Below are positions 42,251-51,854 of a stretch of 64,000 nt of DNA, in pieces. Numbering within the stretch: the stretch's first letter is position 1; each line of letters opens with the position of its first letter. Under the pieces are notes generated by a model that saw only the letters and a list, made by a program, of their open reading frames with translations, had not been told where the DNA came from and made no database searches. Source of the DNA: Palsa-504 sp963742795 (GTDB taxonomy: Bacteria > Actinomycetota > Actinomycetes > Streptosporangiales > Streptosporangiaceae); NCBI GenBank assembly GCA_963742795.1, contig CAVUNL010000009.1, positions 62,001 to 126,000 on the forward strand, in the 5' to 3' direction. Position numbers and translations under genes: made by a program.

Positions 42251-43936
42251 ATGGTGAACGAACGTGGCCGCGATGGACCCCAGGGCGGGAAAGGCCCGGT
42301 TACGATCTTCGGCCCGGATTTCCCGTTCCCGTTCGACGACTGGATCGCGCACCCGGCCGGCCTGGGCTCGATCCCGGCCGAACGTCACGGCGACGAGGTT
42401 GCCGTCGTCGGCGCTGGCATCTCCGGGCTTGTCGCTGCGTACGAGCTGATGAAGCTCGGTATCAAGCCGGTGGTCTACGAGGCGTCGCGGCTGGGCGGGC
42501 GGTTGCGTTCGCAGGCGTTCGAGGGAGCCCAGGGCATGGTCGCGGACCTGGGCGGGATGCGTTTCCCGGTCTCGTCGACGTGCTTCTACCACTACGTGGA
42601 CATGCTGGGCCTGCAGACCCGGCCGTTCCCCAACCCGCTGACCGAGGCGGCCGGCAGCACGGTCATCGATCTGGAGGGCGTCACGCTTTACGCGCGCACG
42701 CTGGAGGACCTCCCGCCGCTGTTCACCGAGGTCGCTGACGCATGGGCGCAGGCCCTGGAGGAGGTGCGCTGCACCGCCATCCAGGACGCGATCCGGGCGC
42801 GCGACGTCCCCGCGCTCAAGTCGTTGTGGAACGATCTGGTCCTCCGCTGGGATGACCGAACGTTCTATGACTTCGTGGCGAGCTCGAAGGCGTTCTCCTC
42901 GCTGTCGTTTCACCACCGCGAGATCTTCGGCCACGTCGGGTTCGGCACCGGAGGCTGGGACTCGGACTATCCGAACTCCATGCTGGAGATCTTCCGCGTC
43001 GTGATGACCAACTGCGACCGGGACCAGCGCCTGGTGGTCGGCGGCGCCGAGCAGGTTCCCCGCGGGATCTGGCGCCATCGCGCGCCCGGGCTCGCCCACT
43101 GGCCGGCCGGTACCTCGCTGGCCTCGCTGCACTCCGGCGCGCCCAAGGCCGGCGTCGCGAAGCTCGCGCGCGACCCCGACGGCCAGCTCGCGGTCACCGA
43201 CGCCTGGGGCGAGTGCCGCCGGTACCCGGCGGTGCTGATCACCTGCCAGAACTGGCTGCTCACCACGCAGATCGAATGCGAGGAGTCGCTGTTCTCCCAG
43301 AAGATATGGGCCGCCCTTGATCGCACCCGTTACATGCAGTCATCCAAGACCTTCGTGCTGGTCGACCGGCCGTTCTGGAAGGATAAAGATCCACGTACCG
43401 GCCGCGACGTCATGAGCATGACGCTGACCGACCGGCTGACCCGGAGCACCTACCTGTTCGATAACGGCCCTGGCCAGCCGGGCGTGATCTGCCTGACGTA
43501 CTCCTGGATGAGCGACGCGCTGAAGATGCTGCCCGAGCCGGTCGACCGCCGGGTCCGGCTCGCGCTCAACGCCCTGCACAAGATCTATCCCGATGTAGAC
43601 ATCGCCAGCCACATCATCAGCGACCCGATCACCGTGTCCTGGGAGGCCGACCGGTACTTCCTGGGCGCGTTCAAGGGCGCGCTGCCCGGGCACTACCGGT
43701 ACAACCAGCGCATGTATGCCCATTTCATGCAGGATCGCACGCCGCCGGAACAGCGGGGCATCTTCATCGCCGGAGACGACGTCTCCTGGACACCCGCGTG
43801 GGCCGAGGGAGCGGTCCAGACCTCGCTGAACGCGGTCTGGGGGATCATCCACCACCTGGGCGGCCGGACCCACCCCGGCAACCCTGGACCCGGGGACGTG
43901 TTCGACGACATCGGACCGATCGAATTGCCCAGCTGA
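42251..43936 (+). CDS. FAD-dependent L-amino-acid oxidase/monooxygenase of the IaaM type
   Basis: 561 residues. The dinucleotide motif is VAVVGAGISGLVAAYELMKLG (residues about 50-70), followed by EASRLGGRLRS and DLGGMRFPVS, and near the end IFIAGDDVSWTPAWAEGAVQT. The N-terminus FDDWIAHPAGLGSIPAERHG and the length are characteristic of tryptophan 2-monooxygenase and phenylalanine oxidase rather than generic amine oxidases. It would oxidise an aromatic amino acid to the amide or keto acid. No indoleacetamide hydrolase is nearby. It is followed by a convergent exporter gene. Confidence 0.85.
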   Translation: MVNERGRDGPQGGKGPVTIFGPDFPFPFDDWIAHPAGLGSIPAERHGDEVAVVGAGISGLVAAYELMKLGIKPVVYEASRLGGRLRSQAFEGAQGMVADLGGMRFPVSSTCFYHYVDMLGLQTRPFPNPLTEAAGSTVIDLEGVTLYARTLEDLPPLFTEVADAWAQALEEVRCTAIQDAIRARDVPALKSLWNDLVLRWDDRTFYDFVASSKAFSSLSFHHREIFGHVGFGTGGWDSDYPNSMLEIFRVVMTNCDRDQRLVVGGAEQVPRGIWRHRAPGLAHWPAGTSLASLHSGAPKAGVAKLARDPDGQLAVTDAWGECRRYPAVLITCQNWLLTTQIECEESLFSQKIWAALDRTRYMQSSKTFVLVDRPFWKDKDPRTGRDVMSMTLTDRLTRSTYLFDNGPGQPGVICLTYSWMSDALKMLPEPVDRRVRLALNALHKIYPDVDIASHIISDPITVSWEADRYFLGAFKGALPGHYRYNQRMYAHFMQDRTPPEQRGIFIAGDDVSWTPAWAEGAVQTSLNAVWGIIHHLGGRTHPGNPGPGDVFDDIGPIELPS

Positions 43937-43950
43937 GCCGCATGCGGCGC

Positions 43951-45510
43951 CTAGCCCTGGGCACCATCCCCGGCGACGCTGTCCGTCAGGGCGGGGCTGT
44001 CGGTCAGGGCGGGGCTGGCCGCCGGCGCGGCGTCGGCCGTCGGCTCCATGTTCCGCAGCTCCTCCAGCCTGCGCCGGGACGGTATCAGCAGAACCGCCAG
44101 CAGCGCGCCGACGCCGAACAGCGCCGCGGAGACCGAGAACGCCACGCCGTAGCCGTGCACCGCGGCCGTGGCCGGGGCCAGCGGCCCGGCGTGGTGCGCG
44201 GTGAGGTAGGTAGCCGTCGCCGTGAGCGCGATCGTGCTCAAGGCCGCGGTCCCGATCGAACCGCCCACCTGCTGCATGGTGTTGACCAGCGCCGACGCCA
44301 CTCCTGAGTCACGCCGGGCGACTCCGGCGGTGGCGGTGTTGATGGCGGGGGAGAAGATCATGCCGAAGCCCAGGCCCAGGGCCACCAGGGCCGGCACGAC
44401 GCTGACCGCGTAGCTGGAGGTCACGGTGAGCTGGGTCAGGTAGGCCATCGCCCCGGTGCCGAGCAGCATGCCGGTCACGATCAGGGCCCGTGGCCCGACC
44501 CGCGGCAGCAGCACGATGCTGGAGGTGTTCGAGGACAGCAGGATGCAAGCGATCATCGGCAGGAAGGCCAGCCCGCTGGTCACCGGGCTGTAGCCCTTGA
44601 TCGTCTGCAGGTAGAACGTCAGGAACAAGAAGACGCCGAAGACCGCGATCCCGGTCAGCCCGACCGAGATGTAGGAGCCGCCCCTGGCGCGGTCGAGGAT
44701 GACCCGCAGCGGCAGCAGGGGCTGGCTGACCCGGCTCTCCGCGAACGCGAATGCGGCCAGCAGGATCACCCCGCCGACCAGCGAGCCGATGGTCAGGGGC
44801 GCAGTCCAGCCGGCCAGTTCGGCGTGCGAGAACCCGAAGACGAGTGCGAACAGCCCGGCCGAGGCCAGCACGGCGCCCCACCAGTCCATCCGCGGACGGG
44901 TGTCCGGCTTGTTGGTCCGCATGTAGGTCAGGGCGCCGGCGATGGCGATCGCGGCGAAGACCAGGTTGACGTACAAGGTCCAGCGCCAGGAGAAGTACTG
45001 GGTCAGGACGCCGCCGAGGATGAGGCCCACGGCACCGCCGCCACCCGCGACGGATCCGAAGACACCGAACGCCCGGCCGCGCTCGCGCGGGTCACGGAAG
45101 GTGCTGACCAACGTGCCCAGGGCGGCAGGCGCGAGAATAGCGCCGAATGCGCCCTGCAGGGTCCGGGCGGCCACGAGCATTTCGAACGACGTGGCGGCAC
45201 CGCCGAGCGCCGATGAGAGCGCGAACCCGGCCAGACCGGTGATGAAGACCCGCTTGCGGCTGAACATGTCGCCCAGTCGGCCGCCGACCAGCAGCAGGCT
45301 GCCGAACGCCAGCGCGTAGGCGGTCACCACCCACTGCCGGTCACTATTCGGGAAGCCCAGGGCGCGCTGCGCCGACGGCAGGGCGATGTTCACGACGGTA
45401 GAGTCCAGCACCACCATGAGCTGGGCGATGGCCACGATGACCAGGATCAGCCACCGATGGTCGGCTTCCGCGGGACGCTGACGGCCGGCGACGGCTGTGA
45501 CGGATGACAT
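43951..45510 (-). CDS. MFS multidrug exporter, DHA2 (EmrB/QacA) family
   Basis: 519 residues, 14 hydrophobic helices. Motif A (GGRLGDMFSRKRVF), the motif D1-like LDSTVVNIALPSAQRALG and motif C (GGAVGLILGGVL) identify a drug:proton antiporter. The C-terminal tail contains a repeated SPALTD encoded by an 18-base direct repeat (about 43,985-44,020). It is transcribed after the MarR gene on the same strand (67 bases), a usual repressor/pump arrangement. Confidence 0.9.
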   Translation of the reverse strand: MSSVTAVAGRQRPAEADHRWLILVIVAIAQLMVVLDSTVVNIALPSAQRALGFPNSDRQWVVTAYALAFGSLLLVGGRLGDMFSRKRVFITGLAGFALSSALGGAATSFEMLVAARTLQGAFGAILAPAALGTLVSTFRDPRERGRAFGVFGSVAGGGGAVGLILGGVLTQYFSWRWTLYVNLVFAAIAIAGALTYMRTNKPDTRPRMDWWGAVLASAGLFALVFGFSHAELAGWTAPLTIGSLVGGVILLAAFAFAESRVSQPLLPLRVILDRARGGSYISVGLTGIAVFGVFLFLTFYLQTIKGYSPVTSGLAFLPMIACILLSSNTSSIVLLPRVGPRALIVTGMLLGTGAMAYLTQLTVTSSYAVSVVPALVALGLGFGMIFSPAINTATAGVARRDSGVASALVNTMQQVGGSIGTAALSTIALTATATYLTAHHAGPLAPATAAVHGYGVAFSVSAALFGVGALLAVLLIPSRRRLEELRNMEPTADAAPAASPALTDSPALTDSVAGDGAQG

Positions 45511-45577
45511 AACGAGCTGTACCCCCGGTGAGAAATGTGACTGGTACTGGCCGTGATGGTGTGACGGGATGCGGCGA

Positions 45578-46048
45578 TCATGCCGAGACCGCCGCCGGTA
45601 CGTCCGGCGTGGCCGGTGCCGAGATCAGCCTCTGGGCCGCCTCATCCAGGCCGTCGAGCAGGCGGAAGAGGGTCTCCCGGTCCGTCTCGCTCAGCGCACC
45701 GAAGATCTGCTTGAGCAGCCGCTCCCGCGTAGCGTTCGCCACGTCCAGGCCGGCCTCGCCCGCGTCGGTGATCGCGACGAGCTTGGCCCGGCGATCGGTA
45801 GGATCCGGCCGGCGCTCGGCCATGCCCAGGCGCTCCAGCCCGTCGACGATGTCGGTGATGGAGTGCGGAGACAGCCCGAGATCGGTTGCCAGCACGTTCT
45901 GCCTGGTCGGCCCCTGCTCGTGGAGCCGCCGGAGCACCTTGGTGCGGGCCATCGACAGGCCGCATCCATTCATCTCGTCGTTGACGGCCCGGAACATCCG
46001 GTGATGGACGGTGAGGTACCGTTCACCAACCTGCTCAGGCGTAATCAT
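45578..46048 (-). CDS. MarR family regulator of the adjacent exporter
   Basis: 156 residues: MARTKVLRRLHEQGPTRQNVLATDLGLSPHSITDIVDGLERLGMAERRPDPTDRRAKLVAIT, a typical MarR winged helix with DPTDRRAK at the wing. It precedes the MFS gene. Just upstream are CTCATAATGAG (46115-46125), a perfect odd-length palindrome, and the AACCTAACGTT region, likely operators. Confidence 0.9.
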   Translation of the reverse strand: MITPEQVGERYLTVHHRMFRAVNDEMNGCGLSMARTKVLRRLHEQGPTRQNVLATDLGLSPHSITDIVDGLERLGMAERRPDPTDRRAKLVAITDAGEAGLDVANATRERLLKQIFGALSETDRETLFRLLDGLDEAAQRLISAPATPDVPAAVSA

Positions 46049-46479
46049 CAGTGGCCTTTCTGCCGTGCACCGACGCTGACCCGTCTCACATTGACGAACC
46101 TAACGTTGATACCTCTCATAATGAGGAGCCTCACGACTTTATTTCCGGTCGCCGGGGCCCGAATAAACTGCACGGATGCCGAGCCGAGCCGAGATCGTTT
46201 CGTTCGACAACTCTCCGCCGCGGCCAATGCGAGCGGCGAGCACGTCATGCAGTACAACGCCCGCAAGCAGCAGGTCGTCCGGGAGATCTACCACCGGGCG
46301 TTCCTCGCCACCGGCCTGCTCGAGAAGTAAGATCGCGGCTTTGCTGGGAAATGTGTATTTCTGTTGGGATACGCGTTTAACGCTGGACTGCCTGGGTAGT
46401 TCACGTCGGCGTGTCGGCGGTTCCCGCTCACGCAGGCTCCGTCGGCGTCCGATGTCGCGGCGCAGTGGAGAGGAACGTC
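46049..46479. other. Intergenic DNA with possible gene remnant
   Basis: The first 100 bases hold the MarR promoter and palindromes. On the plus strand a reading from about 46,187 ending at a TAA at 46330 (with MQYNARKQQVVREIYHRAFL near its end) looks protein-like and may be the C-terminus of a lost gene or a 27-codon ORF from the ATG at 46246. No ribosome-binding site or homologous domain was recognised. Confidence 0.3.
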
Positions 46480-48978
46480 ATGGCCAGATGGTCTATGCGC
46501 ACATTCCTGGCGGTTGCGGCCTCGGCCGCGATCGGCCTGGTGTGGGCGGGTACGACGAGCGCCGGCGCGCAGACGGTGCAGACCGCGGGCAGCGCCCAGC
46601 GGTCAGCGGGAGGCACCCCGGCCGCCGCGGTATCGGCTGTCCCTGGGGCGGGCGCGGCCCCGACCATCAGCGCCACCTCACAGCTGTCCGAACGCCGGTT
46701 CGTGGCGGCGGGCACCGAGGCCTACGTGGTCGGGGTGGAGGACGGCACGTTCCCGCCGATCGGTTGGCACACCACCGGCCAGATGGGCGGGGTATTCACA
46801 CCGCCGGTCAAGCTGCTCGACGGGCTGTGGTTCGGGCTGTCGGGAAGCTGGCTGGCTTCGGCCAGCACCTATACCAGCGGGCCCGGTTTCGTCCGGCTCA
46901 CCTTCCCGGTCACCGACGGCCTGCAGCCTACCCTCACCGAATTCGCCCCGGACGGGCTGTCGGCGGTGCTGTTCGGCCTCACCCTGGTCCCGGTGAACGG
47001 GAGTGCCGCCACCGTGACCGTGACTGCCGACGCGCACAGTGAGGTGAGCGCGACCTATCCCTGGGGATCGACCACGCCTACCTGGGATCAGTTCAACCAC
47101 CAGAACACCGTCTCGGCGTCGGGCGGCGTCATCAAGTTCAACCAGGAGCAGACTCCGTGGTACGCCGAGGTAGGGGCGGCCACCACACCGTCCAGCACCG
47201 CCACCGGATCCGGTGACTGGGGGCCCACCTCGGCCAGCGACCAGGCCGTATTCGGCACCAAGGGCGAAGGCGGCCAGCTGACCTGGAACCTGTCCGTCCC
47301 GGCGGCCGGGCGCACGCTGTGGCTGGGGGTGTCCGGCTCGCAGAACGGGTCGGCTAACGCCAGCCAGGCGTTGCAGGCCGCCCTGGCCAACCCGGCCGGG
47401 CTGCTGCAGAGCAAGATCGCCGAACGGGACGGCGTGGCCGCCCAGACCAACCTGCAGGTCCCGGACTCCGGCGTCCAGCAGGCGCTGCTGTGGAGCAAGC
47501 TCAACCTGGCCGACCTGAACCGGACGATCGCCGACGCCGCCATCAGGGACGTCAAGGCGGGCACGGTGTACCCGGCCCCGCTGGCGACCGTGCCGCAGCT
47601 GTCGGCCATCGACGCCGCCTACCCCGACTACGCCGAGTTCTTCGGCACCGACGGCGCCTACAGCAGCTATGGCCTGGCCGTCAGCGGACAATGGCAGACG
47701 GCCGCCAACTGGCTGAACGCCATGCGCACGGTGTCGCAGATCGAAAACGGCAGCACCGGCAAGGTGGTGCACGAGGTGACCTCCACCGGCGCGGTCTACT
47801 TCGGCGACAACTCCGATCCCGGGGACATCAACGAAACCGCCCAGTTCGCCATCGCCGCCGACCTGGCCTGGCGGTGGTCGGGAGACAACGCGGTCCTGAC
47901 CGACAACTACAAGTTCATCGACGAGGGGGAGCACTACCTGGCCAGCCTGGCCACGGGTCCCGACCACCTGTGGCCGGTGGGCGACGGCATCGTGGAGAAC
48001 CCCTCGCTCGGCGGAGAGGCACTGGATGTCGCTTCCGAGACCATCCAGGCCCTGGCCGCGCTGCACGACATGGCCGTAGCCATGAACGACACCTCCACCG
48101 CCAGCTGGGCCGCCCAGCGGGAGCAGGCCATGCTCAAGGCGTTCGGCCAGTGGTGGATCTCCAGCCAGCACCTGTACGCGGACTCGATGTGCACGGCCGC
48201 CGGAGCGGGCGCCGACTGCACCGCGGCGGGCCAGCAACTCCAGCAGCGCTGGTGGACCAGCGTCGCCCCGATGGAGCAGGACATCGCCCCGGTCGCCAAC
48301 GCCAACGCCGCGCTCGGCCAGCTCGAGACACCCACCTTCACCGGGTCGTGCGGCCTGTATGTGGACGGCGTGGGCGGCCCCAGCGGCACCAGCGGCCAGA
48401 GCTGCTACTTGGTCAACACCGGCGCCCTGGCCGTGGGTGAGGCCAACTACGGCCGCCTGCCCCAGGCCGTCACCGACATGGACAAGATCGCCAGCCAGCT
48501 CACCGTCGAGATGCCTGGCTCGCTGCCGGAACTGGCTGCCAGCGCCCAGTACAACCCGTTCGAGGCGTTCACCAGCCGGGCCAACGTGATGCAGGCCTGG
48601 TCCGGCTACGGCCTGCTGTGGACCGTGGTCAACGATCTGCTGGGCGTCACCCCCGACGCGCCGGCCCGCTCGGTCGCCGTCGTCCCCGAAGTCCCGTCCT
48701 CCTGGCCGTCCATGTCGGTCGGCAACCTGCACGTAGGCACCAGCACGCTGGGCGAGACCGCCAGCCGCCATGGCGCCGCCTACCGCACCGAGGTCACCGG
48801 CGCGCAGGGCTTGGCCCTGACCATCGGCACGGTGCTGGCCGCGGGCGCGACGGTGCACTCGGTCACCCTGAACGGCGCGCATGTGGCGTACCAGCTGGTG
48901 ACCACGCACCGCGGCACTGCGGTCGAGGTCTCGGTGCCCCATCCCGCCGCCGGCGAAGTGCTCGCCGTGCAGGCGTAA
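46480..48978 (+). CDS. Secreted six-hairpin glycosidase-like protein
   Basis: 832 residues. The signal peptide is clear (MRTFLAVAASAAIGLVWAGTTSAGAQ). After a beta-sandwich N-terminal domain, residues about 330-720 form an (alpha/alpha)6 toroid of the amylo-alpha-1,6-glucosidase/glycogen-debranching type (LLWSKLNLADLNRTIADA, AEFFGTDGAYSSYGLAVSG, NINET-like DINETAQF, NPFEAFTSRANVMQAW). A C-terminal beta-domain follows. The Asp in GTDGAY and the Glu in DINET are candidate catalytic residues by family analogy. GAGAGGAA precedes the ATG. The substrate is unknown. Confidence 0.75.
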   Translation: MARWSMRTFLAVAASAAIGLVWAGTTSAGAQTVQTAGSAQRSAGGTPAAAVSAVPGAGAAPTISATSQLSERRFVAAGTEAYVVGVEDGTFPPIGWHTTGQMGGVFTPPVKLLDGLWFGLSGSWLASASTYTSGPGFVRLTFPVTDGLQPTLTEFAPDGLSAVLFGLTLVPVNGSAATVTVTADAHSEVSATYPWGSTTPTWDQFNHQNTVSASGGVIKFNQEQTPWYAEVGAATTPSSTATGSGDWGPTSASDQAVFGTKGEGGQLTWNLSVPAAGRTLWLGVSGSQNGSANASQALQAALANPAGLLQSKIAERDGVAAQTNLQVPDSGVQQALLWSKLNLADLNRTIADAAIRDVKAGTVYPAPLATVPQLSAIDAAYPDYAEFFGTDGAYSSYGLAVSGQWQTAANWLNAMRTVSQIENGSTGKVVHEVTSTGAVYFGDNSDPGDINETAQFAIAADLAWRWSGDNAVLTDNYKFIDEGEHYLASLATGPDHLWPVGDGIVENPSLGGEALDVASETIQALAALHDMAVAMNDTSTASWAAQREQAMLKAFGQWWISSQHLYADSMCTAAGAGADCTAAGQQLQQRWWTSVAPMEQDIAPVANANAALGQLETPTFTGSCGLYVDGVGGPSGTSGQSCYLVNTGALAVGEANYGRLPQAVTDMDKIASQLTVEMPGSLPELAASAQYNPFEAFTSRANVMQAWSGYGLLWTVVNDLLGVTPDAPARSVAVVPEVPSSWPSMSVGNLHVGTSTLGETASRHGAAYRTEVTGAQGLALTIGTVLAAGATVHSVTLNGAHVAYQLVTTHRGTAVEVSVPHPAAGEVLAVQA

Positions 48979-49009
48979 CAGGGCGCCAGGCTCAGCCCGC
49001 AAGACCACT

Positions 49010-49057
49010 GCGGGCCCGGCCGTTCCGCGCGATCCCGTGCGGAACGGCCGGGCCCGC
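49010..49057 (+). terminator. 19-bp perfect hairpin after the glycosidase gene
   Basis: Arms 49010-49028 and 49039-49057 (GCGGGCCCGGCCGTTCCGC and its complement) pair perfectly around a 10-base loop. It is the longest stem in the window. There is no T-run, as is common for actinomycete terminators. Confidence 0.7.
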
Positions 49058-49216
49058 AGCGCGCCGTTACATGTGACGCTGCCGGCCTTCGCGCGTCAAA
49101 GTCGCCATTCGCACCAGGGCACCAGGGGTGACGGCCCGTCCGGCCGCCAGGTCCGCTTCATTACCCTAGAGCCGGGAGAGCGAGGTGCTGCTCACCATCA
49201 GAGGAACGAGCTCGTG

Positions 49217-50128
49217 ATGACGCGACGATCACGTTGCCGGAGTGGCGGCCGTCGTGGTCCAAGGCGCGGCCCGCCAGGCGGCCGCGACCTGCGGTTCAAG
49301 GACCTTTACCGGACCGCCAAGGAGTTCGAACTCATGCAACGGGCCCTGGGCTTCGCTGCCCTGGCCATCCTCACCGTGATCCCGGCTCTCATCGTCGTTG
49401 CCGCCGCCGACCCCGCCCCGCACCCCGGCCTCGGGGCGTGGGTGGTCTACGGCATGGGCCTGACCGGCTCGGCTGCCGGCTCGGTGATACGGCTGTTCTC
49501 GGCGCCGGCCCGGGTGCTGGGCACGACCGGCCTCTTCAGTGCCGTGGTCCTGGCCGTCTCCGGGGTGGCGTTCGCGGGCAGCGTGCAGGCCGGGTTCGAG
49601 AGAATCTGGGGCCTCCCCGCCGGGCCGTGGCACAAGATCTGGCGTCAGGCAGTGTGGGTCGTCGCCCTCATCGCCTACATCCTTGCGGCGGCCACGGTCG
49701 GCTCGGTGACGCACGGCGGGCCGGCCGAGACGGCGGGCCGGGTGGCGGTGGCGGTGGTGCTCGGCATCGCCTTCTTCTGGTGGGGGCTGCGCTTCCTGCT
49801 CGGCGGCCGGGTGAGCTATCTAGCGGCGATGCCGGGCGCGGCGGCGACGATAGTGGGCCTGGCTGGCCTGCGGGCCTTCTCCGGCCTGGTCTTCGAGCCG
49901 CTGATCGCCAGGAATGCGGTCAGCTACGGCGCGCTGGGCACGTTCCTGATCGTGCAATCGTGGCTGATCGGCGTCGGCTGGGTCGTCTACGGCGGCCAGT
50001 TGTTCGGGCGCTGGTTCCACGACGCCAGGCTGCAGGCCTGGGCGGACCGCCGCCGGCGCCGCAGGGAGCCGGGCGGCGGGCAAGACGGCGCGCCGGGACC
50101 CGGAAGTCAAAGCACCCCTCCTGCGTAG
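49217..50128 (+). CDS. YihY/BrkB family membrane protein
   Basis: 303 residues with an Arg-rich N-terminus, FKDLYRTAKEFELMQRALGFAALAILTVIPALIVV as the first membrane entry, and five or six further helices ending with SYGALGTFLIVQSWLIGVGWVVYGGQLFGRWF. The pattern is that of the YihY/BrkB family (once called RNase BN), of unclear function. The ATG at 49217 follows GAGG; a GTG one codon earlier is an alternative. Confidence 0.75.
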   Translation: MTRRSRCRSGGRRGPRRGPPGGRDLRFKDLYRTAKEFELMQRALGFAALAILTVIPALIVVAAADPAPHPGLGAWVVYGMGLTGSAAGSVIRLFSAPARVLGTTGLFSAVVLAVSGVAFAGSVQAGFERIWGLPAGPWHKIWRQAVWVVALIAYILAAATVGSVTHGGPAETAGRVAVAVVLGIAFFWWGLRFLLGGRVSYLAAMPGAAATIVGLAGLRAFSGLVFEPLIARNAVSYGALGTFLIVQSWLIGVGWVVYGGQLFGRWFHDARLQAWADRRRRRREPGGGQDGAPGPGSQSTPPA

Positions 50129-50326
50129 TCGACAGTGGCCGGTTCCCGCACAACGGCGTGATCGTCAGGCCGTTTGTTCCTGGCCGGGCTCTGCCGGCTA
50201 CCGCTGGCGGCGGCCGCCTACCTGCTCGAGCGCCGCGACGCCTGAACCTAGCCGAACAACCTAGCGGGCCGGGCTGGTCGTGCATGATGGGCCTTGGCCG
50301 CGCCGGCCCCGAGATGGGAGTGACCG

Positions 50327-50897
50327 ATGATAAGCGGGATCACGTGGTATGACGTGCTTGGGGTGCTGCCCGACGCGCCGACGGAGGACATCCGGACGGC
50401 GTGGGAGGAGAGAAGGGCCGTGCTCCAGCCGGCCGCGCTGGCGGGGGCCCCGCCGGAGGTTCTGCCGGCGGCGGAGCGGGCGCGGCAGGTGGTCGACGAG
50501 GCAGCGGGCGTCCTGGCCGACCCGGCCGCCCGGGCCTGGTATGACCAGCAGATCGGTTTCGCGCGGCCGGGGGAGGGCCTGGCCCCGCCCGGGCGGGGGC
50601 CGTCGGGGCCTGATGTCAGCCTGGGCCCGGGGTGGTCCACGGCGGATGAGGAATCGCTGAAGCCGTATGCGGATCCGCCTTCCCGGGTGGTCGTGCCGGA
50701 TGTCACGGGCCTGTTCTACCGCGCGTGCATGGAGGTGGCCGGCGCTCGGCCTGCACGTGGCCCCGATCCGGCTGACGCCGCACCCGATGCCGGTTGACGG
50801 CCTCGTCGTCGGCCAGCGGCCAGCCCCTGGTGAGCGGGTACACCGCAACAGCACGCTGACCGTCCAGGTGTGGCACCCCTCCGAGCCGGACCGCTAG
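50327..50897 (+). pseudogene. J-like domain plus PASTA protein, one frameshift
   Basis: Residues 1-75 look like a degenerate DnaJ domain (ITWYDVLGVLPDAPTEDIRTAWEERR, VLADPAARAWYDQQIGF), without the HPD motif. After a linker comes a PASTA domain (VVVPDVTGLFYRACMEVAG). The frame breaks near 50,735-50,745 and continues as LGLHVAPIRLTPHPMPVDGL and PGERVHRNSTLTVQVWHP to a stop at 50897. J-PASTA proteins of about 190 residues are seen in actinomycetes. A one-base error would restore it. Confidence 0.7.
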
Positions 50898-50910
50898 CTC
50901 AGGCCGGTTA

Positions 50911-50963
50911 ACCACGGCCCGTTCGGAAAATTGAAAAATCTTTTTGTCCGAACGGACCGTGGT
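50911..50963 (+). repeat. Interspersed hairpin family, copy 5 (full)
   Basis: Left arm ACCACGGCCCGTTCGG (50911-50926) and right arm CCGAACGGACCGTGGT (50948-50963) pair with one mismatch around a loop with TTGAAAAATCTTTTT. It is preceded by GCTCAGGCCG, like copy 4. It is the best-preserved copy. Confidence 0.85.
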
Positions 50964-51117
50964 GCTTCTGGCCGGATAAGGTGACGCGCGCCTGCGTCGT
51001 GGCCAGGCTGGCGATGAGCACGCCGCCAGTTGGCCGTCCGGACAACTCCTGGCTCGATGATCTCGAAGCCGTGAGCGGGAGTTTGCTCGCGCGCGGCGCT
51101 CTTGAAATGCTTCGCTT

Positions 51118-51615
51118 ATGCCCTCGTTTCCAGGGACGTTCGCTGAGGATGTCATCAATCAGCCAGCCCGTGCCCAGTTCGAGGCGTTCCTCGACGAGCA
51201 CCGCGGTGAACTCAATCGCTGCCTGGACGGGCTGACGGAGGATCAGGCGCGCCAGTCGCTGGTGCCTTCCCGGACCACATTGCTGGGCCTGGTGAAGCAC
51301 GCGACCTTCCTTGAGAAGGTCTGGTTTGACGAAGCTGTCACATGCCGGTCACGTGCTGAGATCGGTATCCCCGCGACCTCGGACGAGTCGTTCATTCTCC
51401 ATGACGACGACACCATCGCCAGCGTCCAGCAAGCACACCGCGAGGCATGCGAGTCATCACGGCGTGCGACGTCATCGCTGGGGCTGGACGACACGGTCTA
51501 CGGCTACTGGCGCGGCCCGCTCCCGCTGCGCTGGGTGTACTTCCACGTACTGCGCGAACTCGCCCAGCACGGCGGGCACGCAGACATCCTGAGGGAGCAG
51601 ATCCTCAACGGGTAG
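51118..51615 (+). CDS. DinB/DUF664 family protein
   Basis: 165 residues of the DinB four-helix fold: LDEHRGELNRCLDGLTEDQARQSLVPSRTTLLGLVKHATFLEKVWFDEAV and VLRELAQHGGHADILREQIL. His residues in LVKHAT and QHGGHADILRE are the usual metal ligands. Such proteins act as thiol transferases (mycothiol-dependent) or have unknown roles. The ATG at 51118 is used; a shorter start cannot be excluded. Confidence 0.85.
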   Translation: MPSFPGTFAEDVINQPARAQFEAFLDEHRGELNRCLDGLTEDQARQSLVPSRTTLLGLVKHATFLEKVWFDEAVTCRSRAEIGIPATSDESFILHDDDTIASVQQAHREACESSRRATSSLGLDDTVYGYWRGPLPLRWVYFHVLRELAQHGGHADILREQILNG

Positions 51616-51854
51616 CGCCGTTCACTGACCAGCCGCGCCTGGCAGCGGCTGCCTACCTGGCCGCTTCAAGGGCTCCTCCCGCGGGCACACCTAGACGGGC
51701 AGGCGCGATCCCGGTTTGTCCGGCACGCAGCTACAGGGTGAACGGAAAGTGAATTAATCTGCCGGTGGCTGCCGTACCGATTTGCCGCGGTTGACCTGAT
51801 CCGAGGCTTGGTATCAGCATGTGATAGCTGACTGTTCTGATGCTGATTGGGGCC

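Noticed and set aside
46678..49008. 776-codon minus-strand reading antisense to the secreted glycosidase
   Set aside because: No domain, biased composition, and the plus strand has a signal peptide, ribosome-binding site and terminator.
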